Positions 1 through 8,006 of a stretch of DNA of 64,000 nucleotides are shown here, piece by piece (position 1 is the stretch's first letter; every line of letters starts with the position of its first letter). A program made the position numbers and the translations under genes. Under the pieces are notes generated by a model. The model had not been told where the DNA came from. It did not search any database and saw only the letters and a list, made by a program, of their open reading frames with translations. Source of the stretch: an uncultured Sphaerochaeta sp. (lineage in GTDB: Bacteria; Spirochaetota; Spirochaetia; Sphaerochaetales; Sphaerochaetaceae); NCBI RefSeq assembly GCF_963667405.1, contig NZ_OY763408.1:62001-126000 (forward strand), read 5' to 3'.

Positions 1-1
1 G

Positions 2-1501
2 CGGCTCTCCCTCTCCGACGTCTCGACCCGCTCTGCCCAGGCAGTGGTGGAGGATGATGGGTTGGATCTGTTTTTCATTGGTGGCGGCAGCATTGAACAG
101 ATTGTGTGGAACTACCGCAGACTCACAGGTTTTCCTTCCGATGTGCCTCTCTGGTCCTATGGGACATGGATGAGCCGCATGAGTTACTTTTCCGCTGACG
201 AGACGCGACTTGTCGTAAAGAGGATGCGTGAGGGCGGATTTCCCCTGGATGTCATCCATATCGATACCGGTTGGTTTGAGAAGGATTGGAAATGCGAGTG
301 GGAGTTCAGTACTGCCCGATTCCCCTCACCAGCAGCGTATTTGCAGGAGATGGAAGAGCAGGGGATAAAGGTAACGCTCTGGCAGCTTCCCTGCATAGCC
401 AAGGATACCAAGAACTATGAGACTGCACAGCGGCAGCGGTATGTAGCACCAAAGAGCGAGCATGTTGCATTGGGGTCAAACTTCAGTGAGGTTGAGTTTG
501 ACGGGAATATCGATTTCACCAATCCCGCTGCGGTGACTTGGTACCAGGATATGCTTGCCAATCTGTTCAAGCTGGGGGTGGCTGCTATCAAAACTGACTT
601 CGGTGAGGTGATAGAGGAGCATGCTTCGTACTTTGGCATGCCGTATCGGAAACTTCATAACCTCTATGCCCTGCTCTACCAGAAGGCAGCCTTTGAGATC
701 ACCAAAGAGGTGAAGGGACCGGCAGAGGCAATGATCTGGGCGAGGGCTGGGTGGATCGGATGCCAGCGATACCCCGTCCATTGGAGTGGGGATTGCGCCT
801 GTTCCTGGGATGGCATGGCAGGGTCTCTGAGGGGGGGCTTGCATCTTGGGCTCTCCGGTTTTGCTTTCTGGAGCCATGATGTACCGGGCTTCCAGGGTGT
901 TCCCAGCTTCATGAACAGCCGGCCGGACAACGACTTGTATATCCGATGGACGCAGATGGGAGTCTTCACCTCGCACCTCAGGTATCATGGTACGACCCCA
1001 CGGGAGCCCTATGAGTATCCCAAGGTGGAAGCCATGGCCAGAGAGTGGCTGAAGCTGCGCTACGCCTTGATTCCCTATCTCGTGCAAGCAGGGAAACAGG
1101 CAATCGGAAGCGGGTTTCCTGTCCTCAGGGCCCTGATCTTCCATCATGAGAAGGATCGGGTATGTTGGTCGATAGACGATGAATTCTATTGCGGTGATGT
1201 GTTTCTTGTTGCTCCGGTCATGCAGTCAAATGGCATCCGTGATGTCTATCTGCCTGCAGGTGAATGGGTGGATTTCTACAGCGGAGAGGTGCTCTCAGGT
1301 GGCGTTTGGCTGAAGAGCATATACTCTCCCTTGGCTCGGATACCGCTCTTTGTGAAAAGGAATTCCGTGATTCCCGTCTATCCGGAGCCGGTGCAGTGTA
1401 CGGCCGAGATGAAGAGCGGGAACGTGCAACAGCTCAGGTTTGACCACACGTATACAGGATTCAGCGACTCTGTGTTGGGAAGGTTCATAGACTTGTCGTA
1501 A
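2..1501 (+). CDS. Alpha-xylosidase, GH31 (YicI-like), 5' end outside window
   Basis: This is the C-terminal 499 residues of a GH31 alpha-glycosidase; the reading frame is open to base 2, so the N-terminal beta-sandwich lies outside the window. The YicI-type nucleophile motif KTDFGE is visible, with the catalytic Asp at bases 596-598, and the acid/base region reads HWSGDC, matching the HWGGDC of E. coli YicI. Other family hallmarks are GLSGFAFWSHD and a C-terminal beta-domain ending in LPLFVK-like strands (here ARIPLFVKRNSVIP). From the family it should release alpha-xylose from xyloglucan oligosaccharides; alpha-glucosidase activity is the alternative. It is cytoplasmic as far as visible. The next gene is a tRNA on the other strand, so it ends its transcription unit. 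Confidence 0.9.
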   Translation, partial: RLSLSDVSTRSAQAVVEDDGLDLFFIGGGSIEQIVWNYRRLTGFPSDVPLWSYGTWMSRMSYFSADETRLVVKRMREGGFPLDVIHIDTGWFEKDWKCEWEFSTARFPSPAAYLQEMEEQGIKVTLWQLPCIAKDTKNYETAQRQRYVAPKSEHVALGSNFSEVEFDGNIDFTNPAAVTWYQDMLANLFKLGVAAIKTDFGEVIEEHASYFGMPYRKLHNLYALLYQKAAFEITKEVKGPAEAMIWARAGWIGCQRYPVHWSGDCACSWDGMAGSLRGGLHLGLSGFAFWSHDVPGFQGVPSFMNSRPDNDLYIRWTQMGVFTSHLRYHGTTPREPYEYPKVEAMAREWLKLRYALIPYLVQAGKQAIGSGFPVLRALIFHHEKDRVCWSIDDEFYCGDVFLVAPVMQSNGIRDVYLPAGEWVDFYSGEVLSGGVWLKSIYSPLARIPLFVKRNSVIPVYPEPVQCTAEMKSGNVQQLRFDHTYTGFSDSVLGRFIDLS

Positions 1502-1553
1502 CGTATCTTCTGGTCGTTTCTGTCCATGATTGATGCAAGCCATGTTCAAAATG

Positions 1554-1581
1554 AAAAAAGCCGTTGCTCTCGCAACGACTT
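1554..1581 (-). terminator. Rho-independent terminator of tRNA-Ala
   Basis: Read on the minus strand, a GTCGTTGC/GCAACGGC stem with a GAGA loop is followed directly by six T residues. It lies just downstream of the tRNA gene and also faces the end of the GH31 gene. Confidence 0.8.
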
Positions 1582-1588
1582 CTGTTAG

Positions 1589-1662
1589 TGGAGGTAAGGG
1601 GAATTGAACCCCTGACCTTTTGAATGCCATTCAAACGCTCTAGCCAACTGAGCTACACCCCC
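1589..1662 (-). tRNA. tRNA-Ala (anticodon GGC)
   Basis: The reverse complement begins GGGGGTGTAGCTCAG, has a TTTGA/TCAAA anticodon stem around the loop ATGGCAT (anticodon GGC), and a T arm AGGGGTTCAATTCCCCT. The acceptor stem GGGGGTG pairs with TACCTCC with two G-T wobbles. The discriminator A is followed by CTA, so the CCA end is not encoded and must be added enzymatically. A strong promoter lies just upstream and a terminator just downstream, so it is a single-gene unit. Confidence 0.95.
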
Positions 1663-1680
1663 AAGGCAATAACAAAAGGT

Positions 1681-1709
1681 ATCATACGGATTGGCCTCTG
1701 TTTAGTCAA
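1681..1709 (-). promoter_or_regulatory. Promoter of tRNA-Ala
   Basis: On the minus strand TTGACT (1704-1709) and TATGAT (1681-1686) are separated by exactly 17 bp, near the sigma-70 consensus, and the -10 box ends 18 bp before the tRNA 5' end. Confidence 0.75.
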
Positions 1710-1752
1710 GAGCTTACGATGATAAATACTATGGCACCGTATTCGGTTTGGC

Positions 1753-1781
1753 TTGACCTTTGTTTGGGTTCAAGGTATTAC
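1753..1781 (+). promoter_or_regulatory. Promoter of the DUF1538/P-II operon
   Basis: TTGACC (1753-1758), a 17-bp spacer and TATTAC (1776-1781) precede the DUF1538 gene, giving a leader of about 50 nt that contains the AAGGAGG ribosome site. Confidence 0.6.
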
Positions 1782-1837
1782 TTCTTGATATAAATAACTT
1801 TAGAAACATGCAGTAAATCAGGAACAAGGAGGGCCTC

Positions 1838-3304
1838 ATGGAATTGTTGAAGAAGCTGAAAGAAGTAGGCTCCTCCATCGTACCCATCCTTGTCCTGGTT
1901 TCCCTGATGCACTTTTTCTGGATACCCCTCGGGGAAGGCCTGCTCTCCTCGTTCCTCATTGGAGGAGTTCTCATCATCGCAGGTCTCGCCCTTTTCCTTC
2001 TGGGTACAGACATCGGCTTGCTTCCCATCGGGGAACGGATAGGATCGGCATCGGTTCGTACGAAGAACCTCGCAGTGCTGCTCTCAACAGGTTTGATCGT
2101 CGGTATCGTCATCATCCTTGCAGAGCCCAACATCACCGTATTGCAGGAGCAGGTGGCCTCGGTGAATCCCTCCATCTCCACCACCCTGATGGTGGTCATG
2201 ATCGCTCTTGGTGTAGGCCTGTACCTGATGATCGGCTTGCTCAGGGTGGTCTTTCGCATCCCCTTGAAATGGATCTACCTGGGCAGTTACACCCTCCTGT
2301 TCCTCTTGGCAGCCTTCAGTTCGCAAGAGATGCTTGCCATGGCATTTGACAGCGGAGGGGCGGCCACAGGGCCCTTGGCGGTTCCCTTCATCATGGCAAT
2401 CGGGCTTGGTGTTGCCCGTGTACAGAAGAAGCAGGAGGAGTCCGACAACTTCGGCTATGTCTCTCTTGCACTCATCGGGCCCACCCTGGCTCTGGTCGTG
2501 CTGGGGCTGTTCAGCAAGGAAGGTGGTGCATCCTTGGTCACCACCGTGCAGATCCCCGTTGCCGGAGGTTTTCTCTCCTTGGTCGAAGAAAGCGTTTCCC
2601 AGGTAGTCCGTTCCCTCATCCCTCTCGTGCTGCTCTGCATTGTCTATCAGCTGGTTCTGCTCAAGATGACAATCGGGCAGCTTGTTCGCGTAGCGGTTGG
2701 CTTCTTGTATGTCTTCCTTGGCTTGACCCTCTTCTTTGTGGGCGTGAACGGAGGATTCATCCCGGCAGGCTATCAGATCGGGTACGCCATCGGTACGCTC
2801 GATAGCCGCCTGCTGTTGTTGGCTGGAATGGTCATCGGCTCCATCACGGTACTCTCAGAACCGTCTGTCTGGGTGCTCATCGATCAGGTGCAGACAATCA
2901 CGCAAGGGCATATCCGAAAGGGCATCATGCTCATAGCCCTTGCCATCGGGGTGGGGCTGTCCGGATTTCTGGCCATGCTCAGGGTCATCACCGGCCTCTC
3001 CATCTGGTACTTCGTACTTCCTGTCTATACGATTGCGGTCCTGTTGTCTTTCAGGATTCCCACGCTGTTTGTGGGCCTTTCGTTTGACAGCGGCAGCGTC
3101 AGTTCGGGCCCCATGGCCTCCACATTCATCCTCTCCTTTGCCATCGGAGCCTCGGTGGCAGTAGGAGGAAATCCAACCACCGATGCCTTTGGAGTCATCA
3201 TCTTTGTATCCATGACACCAGTTGTCATCGTGCAGCTGCTTGGCTTGCTGTACAAGCACAAACAGGCAAAGCTTGCAGCGCAGAAAGGGAGAAAGAAATC
3301 ATGA
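1838..3304 (+). CDS. DUF1538 integral membrane protein (two DUF1538 repeats)
   Basis: This 488-residue polytopic membrane protein contains two homologous DUF1538 halves. The N-terminal half has LFLLGTDIGLLPIGERIG and AFDSGGAATGPLA; the C-terminal half repeats these as LFFVGVNGGFIPAGYQIG and SFDSGSVSSGPMA, so the protein looks like an internally duplicated, pseudo-symmetric channel or transporter. Its substrate is unknown. A strong SD (AAGGAGG) supports the start. The gene overlaps the following P-II-like gene by 4 nt (ATGA), a pairing known for this family, so the soluble partner probably gates the membrane protein as GlnK gates AmtB. That gating role is inference. Confidence 0.85.
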   Translation: MELLKKLKEVGSSIVPILVLVSLMHFFWIPLGEGLLSSFLIGGVLIIAGLALFLLGTDIGLLPIGERIGSASVRTKNLAVLLSTGLIVGIVIILAEPNITVLQEQVASVNPSISTTLMVVMIALGVGLYLMIGLLRVVFRIPLKWIYLGSYTLLFLLAAFSSQEMLAMAFDSGGAATGPLAVPFIMAIGLGVARVQKKQEESDNFGYVSLALIGPTLALVVLGLFSKEGGASLVTTVQIPVAGGFLSLVEESVSQVVRSLIPLVLLCIVYQLVLLKMTIGQLVRVAVGFLYVFLGLTLFFVGVNGGFIPAGYQIGYAIGTLDSRLLLLAGMVIGSITVLSEPSVWVLIDQVQTITQGHIRKGIMLIALAIGVGLSGFLAMLRVITGLSIWYFVLPVYTIAVLLSFRIPTLFVGLSFDSGSVSSGPMASTFILSFAIGASVAVGGNPTTDAFGVIIFVSMTPVVIVQLLGLLYKHKQAKLAAQKGRKKS

Positions 3305-3900
3305 ACAGCACCTTGTTGCTAGCCATCACCGAGTCAGGGAAAGCCGATATGCTCATGAACATAGCAAAGAAAGCAGGAAGTACCGGAGGCACTGTGCTCA
3401 ATGCACGTGGCACCGCTTCCTCCTCCCTGCTGTGTGCGCTCGGGCTTGGGGACTCCCATAAGGAACTCCTGCTTACCTTGGTATCAGATGAGACGAAGGA
3501 CCAAGTATATGCTGCGCTCTCACACGCCCCGCATGCAAAAGGGTTGGTATCGGCAATTTCCACTTCGCTTTCCGATCAGACAAAGGGTCCTGCAGAGGGG
3601 TGGGACTTGGTGCACATCATCTGTCCCAGCGGATATGGGGATGAAATCATGGCGGCAGCAAGAAAAGCAGGCGCAGGAGGCGGGACAATTGTCGAGGGAC
3701 GAGGAACGGCCAAAGAGGATGATATCGCATTCTTTGGTTCGACGTTGGTGGCAGAAAAAGAGCTGATTCTGATTTTCCTGAAAAAGGGCTTTGCCGATGG
3801 GGTCCTTTCTGCAGTTTCCAAACTCCCTTGCATGCAGCAAAAGGGCAGAGGAATCGCCTTTACCTTATCAGTGCAAGCACTTACGAGCTTGGGAGCCTAG
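3301..3900 (+). CDS. Tandem P-II-like regulatory protein
   Basis: The 199-residue protein contains two P-II-fold units in tandem: residues about 1-90 (GSTGGTVLNARGTAS, KELLLTLVS) and about 100-195 (GAGGGTIVEGRGTAKEDD, KELILIFLKK). Ordinary P-II proteins are about 112 residues and work as trimers, so a fused pair is unusual. The GGT-x-ARG segment resembles the start of the P-II T-loop, but the classical uridylylated Tyr region is not evident. It starts inside the stop of the DUF1538 gene (ATGA overlap), so the two are translationally coupled and it probably binds the DUF1538 protein. The bound effector (adenine nucleotide, bicarbonate or another) cannot be read from the sequence. Confidence 0.8.
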   Translation: MNSTLLLAITESGKADMLMNIAKKAGSTGGTVLNARGTASSSLLCALGLGDSHKELLLTLVSDETKDQVYAALSHAPHAKGLVSAISTSLSDQTKGPAEGWDLVHIICPSGYGDEIMAAARKAGAGGGTIVEGRGTAKEDDIAFFGSTLVAEKELILIFLKKGFADGVLSAVSKLPCMQQKGRGIAFTLSVQALTSLGA

Positions 3901-3947
3901 GCAAGTCTATACACGGGTGCGAGTATTTGCTAGGATTTATGCCTAGG
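3896..3947 (+). terminator. Possible weak terminator after the P-II-like gene
   Basis: CCTAGGCA (3896-3903) and TGCCTAGG (3940-3947) form inverted arms around a 36-nt loop that carries a third CTAGG. There is no T tract, so termination is only a guess. Confidence 0.25.
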
Positions 3948-4025
3948 GCTGTGTTCACTATGTTGAAACTCAGTGTTAATATAATAACATTTTGTTAAAA
4001 AATTCAATTATTTGTTATCAAACCC

Positions 4026-4054
4026 TTGAAAAAGACCTATAAAAACGGTACTGT
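4026..4054 (+). promoter_or_regulatory. Promoter of asd
   Basis: TTGAAA (4026-4031) and TACTGT (4049-4054) are 17 bp apart. The AT-rich stretch just upstream carries TTGTTA twice (3992-4017). The same -10 hexamer, TACTGT, precedes the BMP operon. Confidence 0.5.
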
Positions 4055-4106
4055 ACTCCTACCTTAGCTTACAGGAGCGGCAGAGTGCCGTTCAGGAGAA
4101 TCGTAG

Positions 4107-5126
4107 ATGGACAAGAAAATCAAAGTTGCCGTAATGGGTGCCACTGGTGCAGTTGGCCAGGTGTTTATGTGGATGCTTGCGGATCATCCTTGGTTCGAGT
4201 TGGCGTACGCCACAGCTTCCGCTTCCCGTGTCGGTTTGCAATATGCATCCACGGTTCACTGGGTCATGCCTTTTGAGATGCCGAAGAGCATCAGGGACAC
4301 AGAAGTAAAGGAATTCAATATCGAGGCAATGAAGGAATCTGGGGTGAAAATCGTATTCTCCGCACTTCCTGCAGAAGTTGCCCGTGAAGCGGAGCCTCAG
4401 CTTCGTGAGAATGGCTTGTACGTCTTCTCCAATGCCGCCTCCATGCGGTATGACAGCAATGTGCCCATCCTGATCCCCGAGACCAACGTCGAACAGCTCG
4501 ACCTGATCAAGAACCAGGGATATCCGGAGAGTGGCTTTGTCGTCACCAATGCAAACTGCGTAACCACCGGTCTGGCCATGGCGCTTGCACCGCTTCGCAA
4601 GTACGGGATCAAGAACATTGTCCTGCACAGTTATCAGAGTGTCAGTGGTGCAGGGTATCCTGGCCTCTCCTCCTTCGATATCACCGACAACTGCATTCCT
4701 TTCATCAAGGGAGAGGAAGAGAAGATCGAGAAGGAAATCAAGAAAATCCTTTCCATCGATCCGGAAGTCTACTGCTACACCGTTCGCGTACCGGTCATGT
4801 TCGGCCACCTCGAAGCAGTCTGGCTGGATCTTGAGCAGGACGTTGAAGTCGAAGACATCATCAATGACTGGAACAACTTCAAGGAAGTCAGCGATCTGCC
4901 CTCAACCCCTGAACTGCCGGTTGAGTATGGTGCAGACAACACCTTCCCCCAGCCCAAGTATGCCTTCTGGGGCAAGCCGAGCGGGATGGTGGTATACACC
5001 GGAAGACTGAAGAAGAAGAACGGCAAGATCGGCTTCCTCCTCTTGGTCAACAACATCGTCAAAGGCGCTGCCGGTGGATCCATCCAGAACGCAGAAGCTT
5101 TTGTGAAGCGGTTCGGCCTCATCTAA
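4107..5126 (+). CDS. asd: Aspartate-semialdehyde dehydrogenase
   Basis: This cytoplasmic enzyme reduces aspartyl phosphate to aspartate semialdehyde with NADPH, the branch point to lysine/diaminopimelate, methionine and threonine. The N-terminal Rossmann motif GATGAVGQ and the catalytic cysteine in TNANCVTTGL are both visible. The length (339 residues) and the sequence around the active site fit the archaeal/fungal-like ASADH subgroup rather than the E. coli type. GGAG-rich sequence precedes the ATG. The gene stands alone between its own promoter and a strong terminator, so it is probably monocistronic. Confidence in the family is high; the subgroup is from memory. Confidence 0.92.
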   Translation: MDKKIKVAVMGATGAVGQVFMWMLADHPWFELAYATASASRVGLQYASTVHWVMPFEMPKSIRDTEVKEFNIEAMKESGVKIVFSALPAEVAREAEPQLRENGLYVFSNAASMRYDSNVPILIPETNVEQLDLIKNQGYPESGFVVTNANCVTTGLAMALAPLRKYGIKNIVLHSYQSVSGAGYPGLSSFDITDNCIPFIKGEEEKIEKEIKKILSIDPEVYCYTVRVPVMFGHLEAVWLDLEQDVEVEDIINDWNNFKEVSDLPSTPELPVEYGADNTFPQPKYAFWGKPSGMVVYTGRLKKKNGKIGFLLLVNNIVKGAAGGSIQNAEAFVKRFGLI

Positions 5127-5147
5127 ATTTGCCCATCATGCACTCCA

Positions 5148-5190
5148 AGGGCTTCCTCTCCCTGTCAGGGAAGGGAAGCCCTGTTTCTTT
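5148..5190 (+). terminator. Terminator of asd
   Basis: AGGGCTTCC (5148-5156) pairs with GGAAGCCCT (5174-5182), with more pairing in the loop (TCCCTG/CAGGGA), and is followed by GTTTCTTT. Confidence 0.8.
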
Positions 5191-5243
5191 CTGATTGCAT
5201 GCCAGGCTTCGTTTGCGTAGACTTAAGCAGCAAAGGAGTTCCT

Positions 5244-5753
5244 ATGGCAGAATACTGGGACCTGTACGACACCAACCGGCAACCCTTGGGAAGAACTCAC
5301 CTCAGGGGGCTTCCCCTGGACAAGGACACCTATCATGTGGTGGTTTCTGTCTGGACAGTGAATCAGGACAACAAGCTTTTGGTCACCCTGCGGTCTGCAG
5401 AAAAGGACCTGTATCCAAACCTCTGGGAGAATACCTCCGGTTCCGTAATCAGTGGTGAGACCAGCCGGGAGGCAGCGCTGAGGGAGCTCAGGGAAGAAAC
5501 AGGCATTGAGGCCCGTGAGGACGAGCTGCAATTTCTCGGAACTGCCCGCAAGCTTGCTTCCTTTGTCGACATCTATCTGGTGAGAAAATACTTTGACAGC
5601 GAAACCATTACCCTCCAGGAGGGCGAGACCACAGCCTATCGTTGGGTGACCCTTGCACAGTTGGAACAGATGAACCAGGAAGGCAAACTTGCCTTCCCGG
5701 TGGCTTTTCGCTTTGAGCAATTCCGCTCAGTTTTCACGGAGTTTCTTGTTTAG
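5244..5753 (+). CDS. Nudix hydrolase
   Basis: This 169-residue protein carries a complete Nudix box, starting GSVISGETSREAALREL and ending REETG, which matches GX5EX7REUXEEXGU and supplies the Mg-binding glutamates. The N-terminal part (EYWDLYDTNRQPLGR) is typical of the isopentenyl-diphosphate isomerase-like/YfcD-type Nudix proteins, so the substrate could be a nucleoside diphosphate derivative, but specificity cannot be assigned. The frame is open 45 bases further upstream, but AAAGGAG 6 nt before the ATG at 5244 decides the start. Its stop overlaps the stop of the convergent U32 gene by 4 nt. Confidence 0.85.
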   Translation: MAEYWDLYDTNRQPLGRTHLRGLPLDKDTYHVVVSVWTVNQDNKLLVTLRSAEKDLYPNLWENTSGSVISGETSREAALRELREETGIEAREDELQFLGTARKLASFVDIYLVRKYFDSETITLQEGETTAYRWVTLAQLEQMNQEGKLAFPVAFRFEQFRSVFTEFLV

Positions 5754-7975
5754 GCATTCACGACAATGGTGACACAATCCTCAACGATGACATGATAGCG
5801 GTTCTTGTCTCCCTTCACATACCATGAACCCCGATGCGGGCAGCCTTCGCAGCTCAGGAGCAAGGAATCGTGACGGAAGCAGGACCGGCTGATGAACAGG
5901 GGAGGATGGAACTCCTCCTCCACAACGGTCGGCTCGAACGGCCAAGAGGTAAAATCGCCTGATCTTCGTTCCATCCAGAGGTATCCCCCGACCAGATTGA
6001 GTCCGAGGGAGAGCGCAAGCTGTGCTGCCTGGTGGTTCGCAAGATAGAGGTAGATGTCAAAGAAACAGGCCAAGCCCCGGCTTCGGAAGAACTCCACCTG
6101 ACCAAGATTGTTGAGTCCGAATCGCACCAAGCCCAACACATCCTGACGTTCCAGATGTGCGATGATCGCCTCCAACTGGGTGAAGAATGCTTCTTCGTCG
6201 AACATGACCGGACTGAGCGGCAAGTAGAGCAACGCTTCGCTGGCAAACAGAAGCTCTTTCGCTGAGGAACCCTGTTCCAGTTTGGAAAGCAGCAACTTGA
6301 GGTCAAGGTAGGGAAGGCCCTCCTTTGTTACCAGGAGCTTGCGTGCGGGCAGACCTTCCAGAGGGAGCTTTCCAACCGCTTCCCTTTGGACAATCTGCTC
6401 TCCCAGCTTTCTGGCAAGACCCTTGTCCAGCTGTTCATACCAGCTTCTCCTGATGGACTTCAGCGCAGAAAGGGGGAGAAAGAGCTCATCAAGAGGCAAG
6501 GACGTCCGGTTTTCCACGGTAAGTTCACCCAAGGTATAGTAGGAGGTGTCACTCTGGCTGAAGATTGAACGCAGGTTCTCGGTGACGTCCTGCTCCTTCT
6601 TTGCCTTGCTGACCGAAAGGGCGAAGGAGGCTTGTTCCTCGCCGGACCTGAGGCTGACCTCATCATCGGTCAACGTGATCACCAGATCAAGCGGATGCTT
6701 GCTGGTAGGCAGGTTCTCGTTGAGCAAGGCAGGGTTCTGGTCGTGGCGGCTGATCAGAAAAAGGAATTCACCGGCATGCGGAAGCGGACCCGAGGGAAGG
6801 GGAACTTCCACCGTCTCTCCGGCATAGGCTTTGGTGATGCTCCTTCGATTCTGGTCAAGCAACAGGGATATGCCGAACTTGACGGTCTCAATCGGTTCCT
6901 TGGTTCCCTTGGTGAAGAACATGAGCCCGTCACGAAGGGACAGGTCCCGTTCAAGGGTGACAATTGCTTTTCCTTGACGCACCAAGAGGACCGTTGCGGC
7001 TTTTATGCCACGATGGCTGGGAAAGCTCGTACTGCCTAGGGTAGGTGTTTTTCGGACAGTAAAGTCCTGCTTGTCACGTCCATAGGAAGAGAGCCATCCT
7101 CCGGTCTGTCTGCGCGAGAAGACGACAGACAGGGCCTCATCCAGCTCGTCGGTCTCTTCCCGGCCATCCAGAACGGCGCGATAGTAGCGGCTGGCCAGAG
7201 CGGTGTAGGCAGGACTTTTCATCCTTCCCTCGACTTTCAGGCTTTCGATTCCCATTTCCTCAAGTTCTTTTGCAACAGGTCCGGCCTTCAGGTCGCTCAT
7301 GGAGAAGAACCACCCTTCCTTGCTTCCCCTTCCCAATGGGGAGAGGGAAGCCGGGACAGAGGGATCTGAGGAGACGGTGAAATAGTTTCGGCAGATCTGG
7401 GCACAGGCTCCGCAATTGGCACTTCGCCCACTGAGCTGTTCGCTGGCAGTGCACAGCCCGCTGAAGCTGTAACAGAGTGCCCCATGGATGAATACCTTCA
7501 GCTGGATGTCAGGACAGGCTGTTCGGATACGCCTGATTTCTTCCAGGGTGAGCTCGCGGGCAAGCACCACGCGTTCGAATCCCAGCCGTTCGAGTTCTTT
7601 CACCCCTTCAATGGTGTGTACGGCAAGCTGGGTGCTTCCGTGCAGTTTCAGGTTGGGGAACTGTTGTCTGATGAAGTTCACCAATCCCAGATCCTGGACA
7701 ATGACCCCGTCGCAGCCGATGAAGTCAATTTGGAAGAGCAGTCTGGAAAGGTCCTCCCACTGCTCGTCATCCACCAATGTGTTTACCGTCACATAGATGC
7801 GCTTATTCTGTTCCAAGGCAACGCGTCTCAGCTTTGCCAGATCCTCAAAGGTAAAATTTGTCGCCCCTTTTCGGGCTGAGAAGTTCTTCATGCCAAGGTA
7901 TACGGCATCGGCACCTTCTGAGAAGGCGACCAGTGCTGCCTGCAATGATCCTGCGGGTAGTGCGAGTTCTGTCAT
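5750..7975 (-). CDS. U32 family protein (RlhA/YhbU-like, Fe-S cysteine motif)
   Basis: This 741-residue protein starts with the typical U32 sequence ELALPAGSLQAALVAFSEGADAVYLG and carries the family core HGALCYSFSGLC followed by CGACAQICRN. The conserved cysteines (here C in SGLC, CGAC, QIC plus a C-terminal cluster near FISRSCF and CEGCPH) are the probable Fe-S ligands of RlhA-type proteins. Known members are tRNA/23S rRNA hydroxylation factors (TrhP, RlhA); older annotations say peptidase or collagenase. The size and the C-terminal DUF3656-like extension point to the RlhA (23S C2501 hydroxylation) group. The ATG at 7975 is chosen because homology starts there. It follows the symporter gene by 31 bp on the same strand. 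Confidence 0.82.
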   Translation of the reverse strand: MTELALPAGSLQAALVAFSEGADAVYLGMKNFSARKGATNFTFEDLAKLRRVALEQNKRIYVTVNTLVDDEQWEDLSRLLFQIDFIGCDGVIVQDLGLVNFIRQQFPNLKLHGSTQLAVHTIEGVKELERLGFERVVLARELTLEEIRRIRTACPDIQLKVFIHGALCYSFSGLCTASEQLSGRSANCGACAQICRNYFTVSSDPSVPASLSPLGRGSKEGWFFSMSDLKAGPVAKELEEMGIESLKVEGRMKSPAYTALASRYYRAVLDGREETDELDEALSVVFSRRQTGGWLSSYGRDKQDFTVRKTPTLGSTSFPSHRGIKAATVLLVRQGKAIVTLERDLSLRDGLMFFTKGTKEPIETVKFGISLLLDQNRRSITKAYAGETVEVPLPSGPLPHAGEFLFLISRHDQNPALLNENLPTSKHPLDLVITLTDDEVSLRSGEEQASFALSVSKAKKEQDVTENLRSIFSQSDTSYYTLGELTVENRTSLPLDELFLPLSALKSIRRSWYEQLDKGLARKLGEQIVQREAVGKLPLEGLPARKLLVTKEGLPYLDLKLLLSKLEQGSSAKELLFASEALLYLPLSPVMFDEEAFFTQLEAIIAHLERQDVLGLVRFGLNNLGQVEFFRSRGLACFFDIYLYLANHQAAQLALSLGLNLVGGYLWMERRSGDFTSWPFEPTVVEEEFHPPLFISRSCFRHDSLLLSCEGCPHRGSWYVKGDKNRYHVIVEDCVTIVVNA

Positions 7976-8006
7976 GGCCCTAGGGTAGTGGTCCACCCCG
8001 TCAGTG

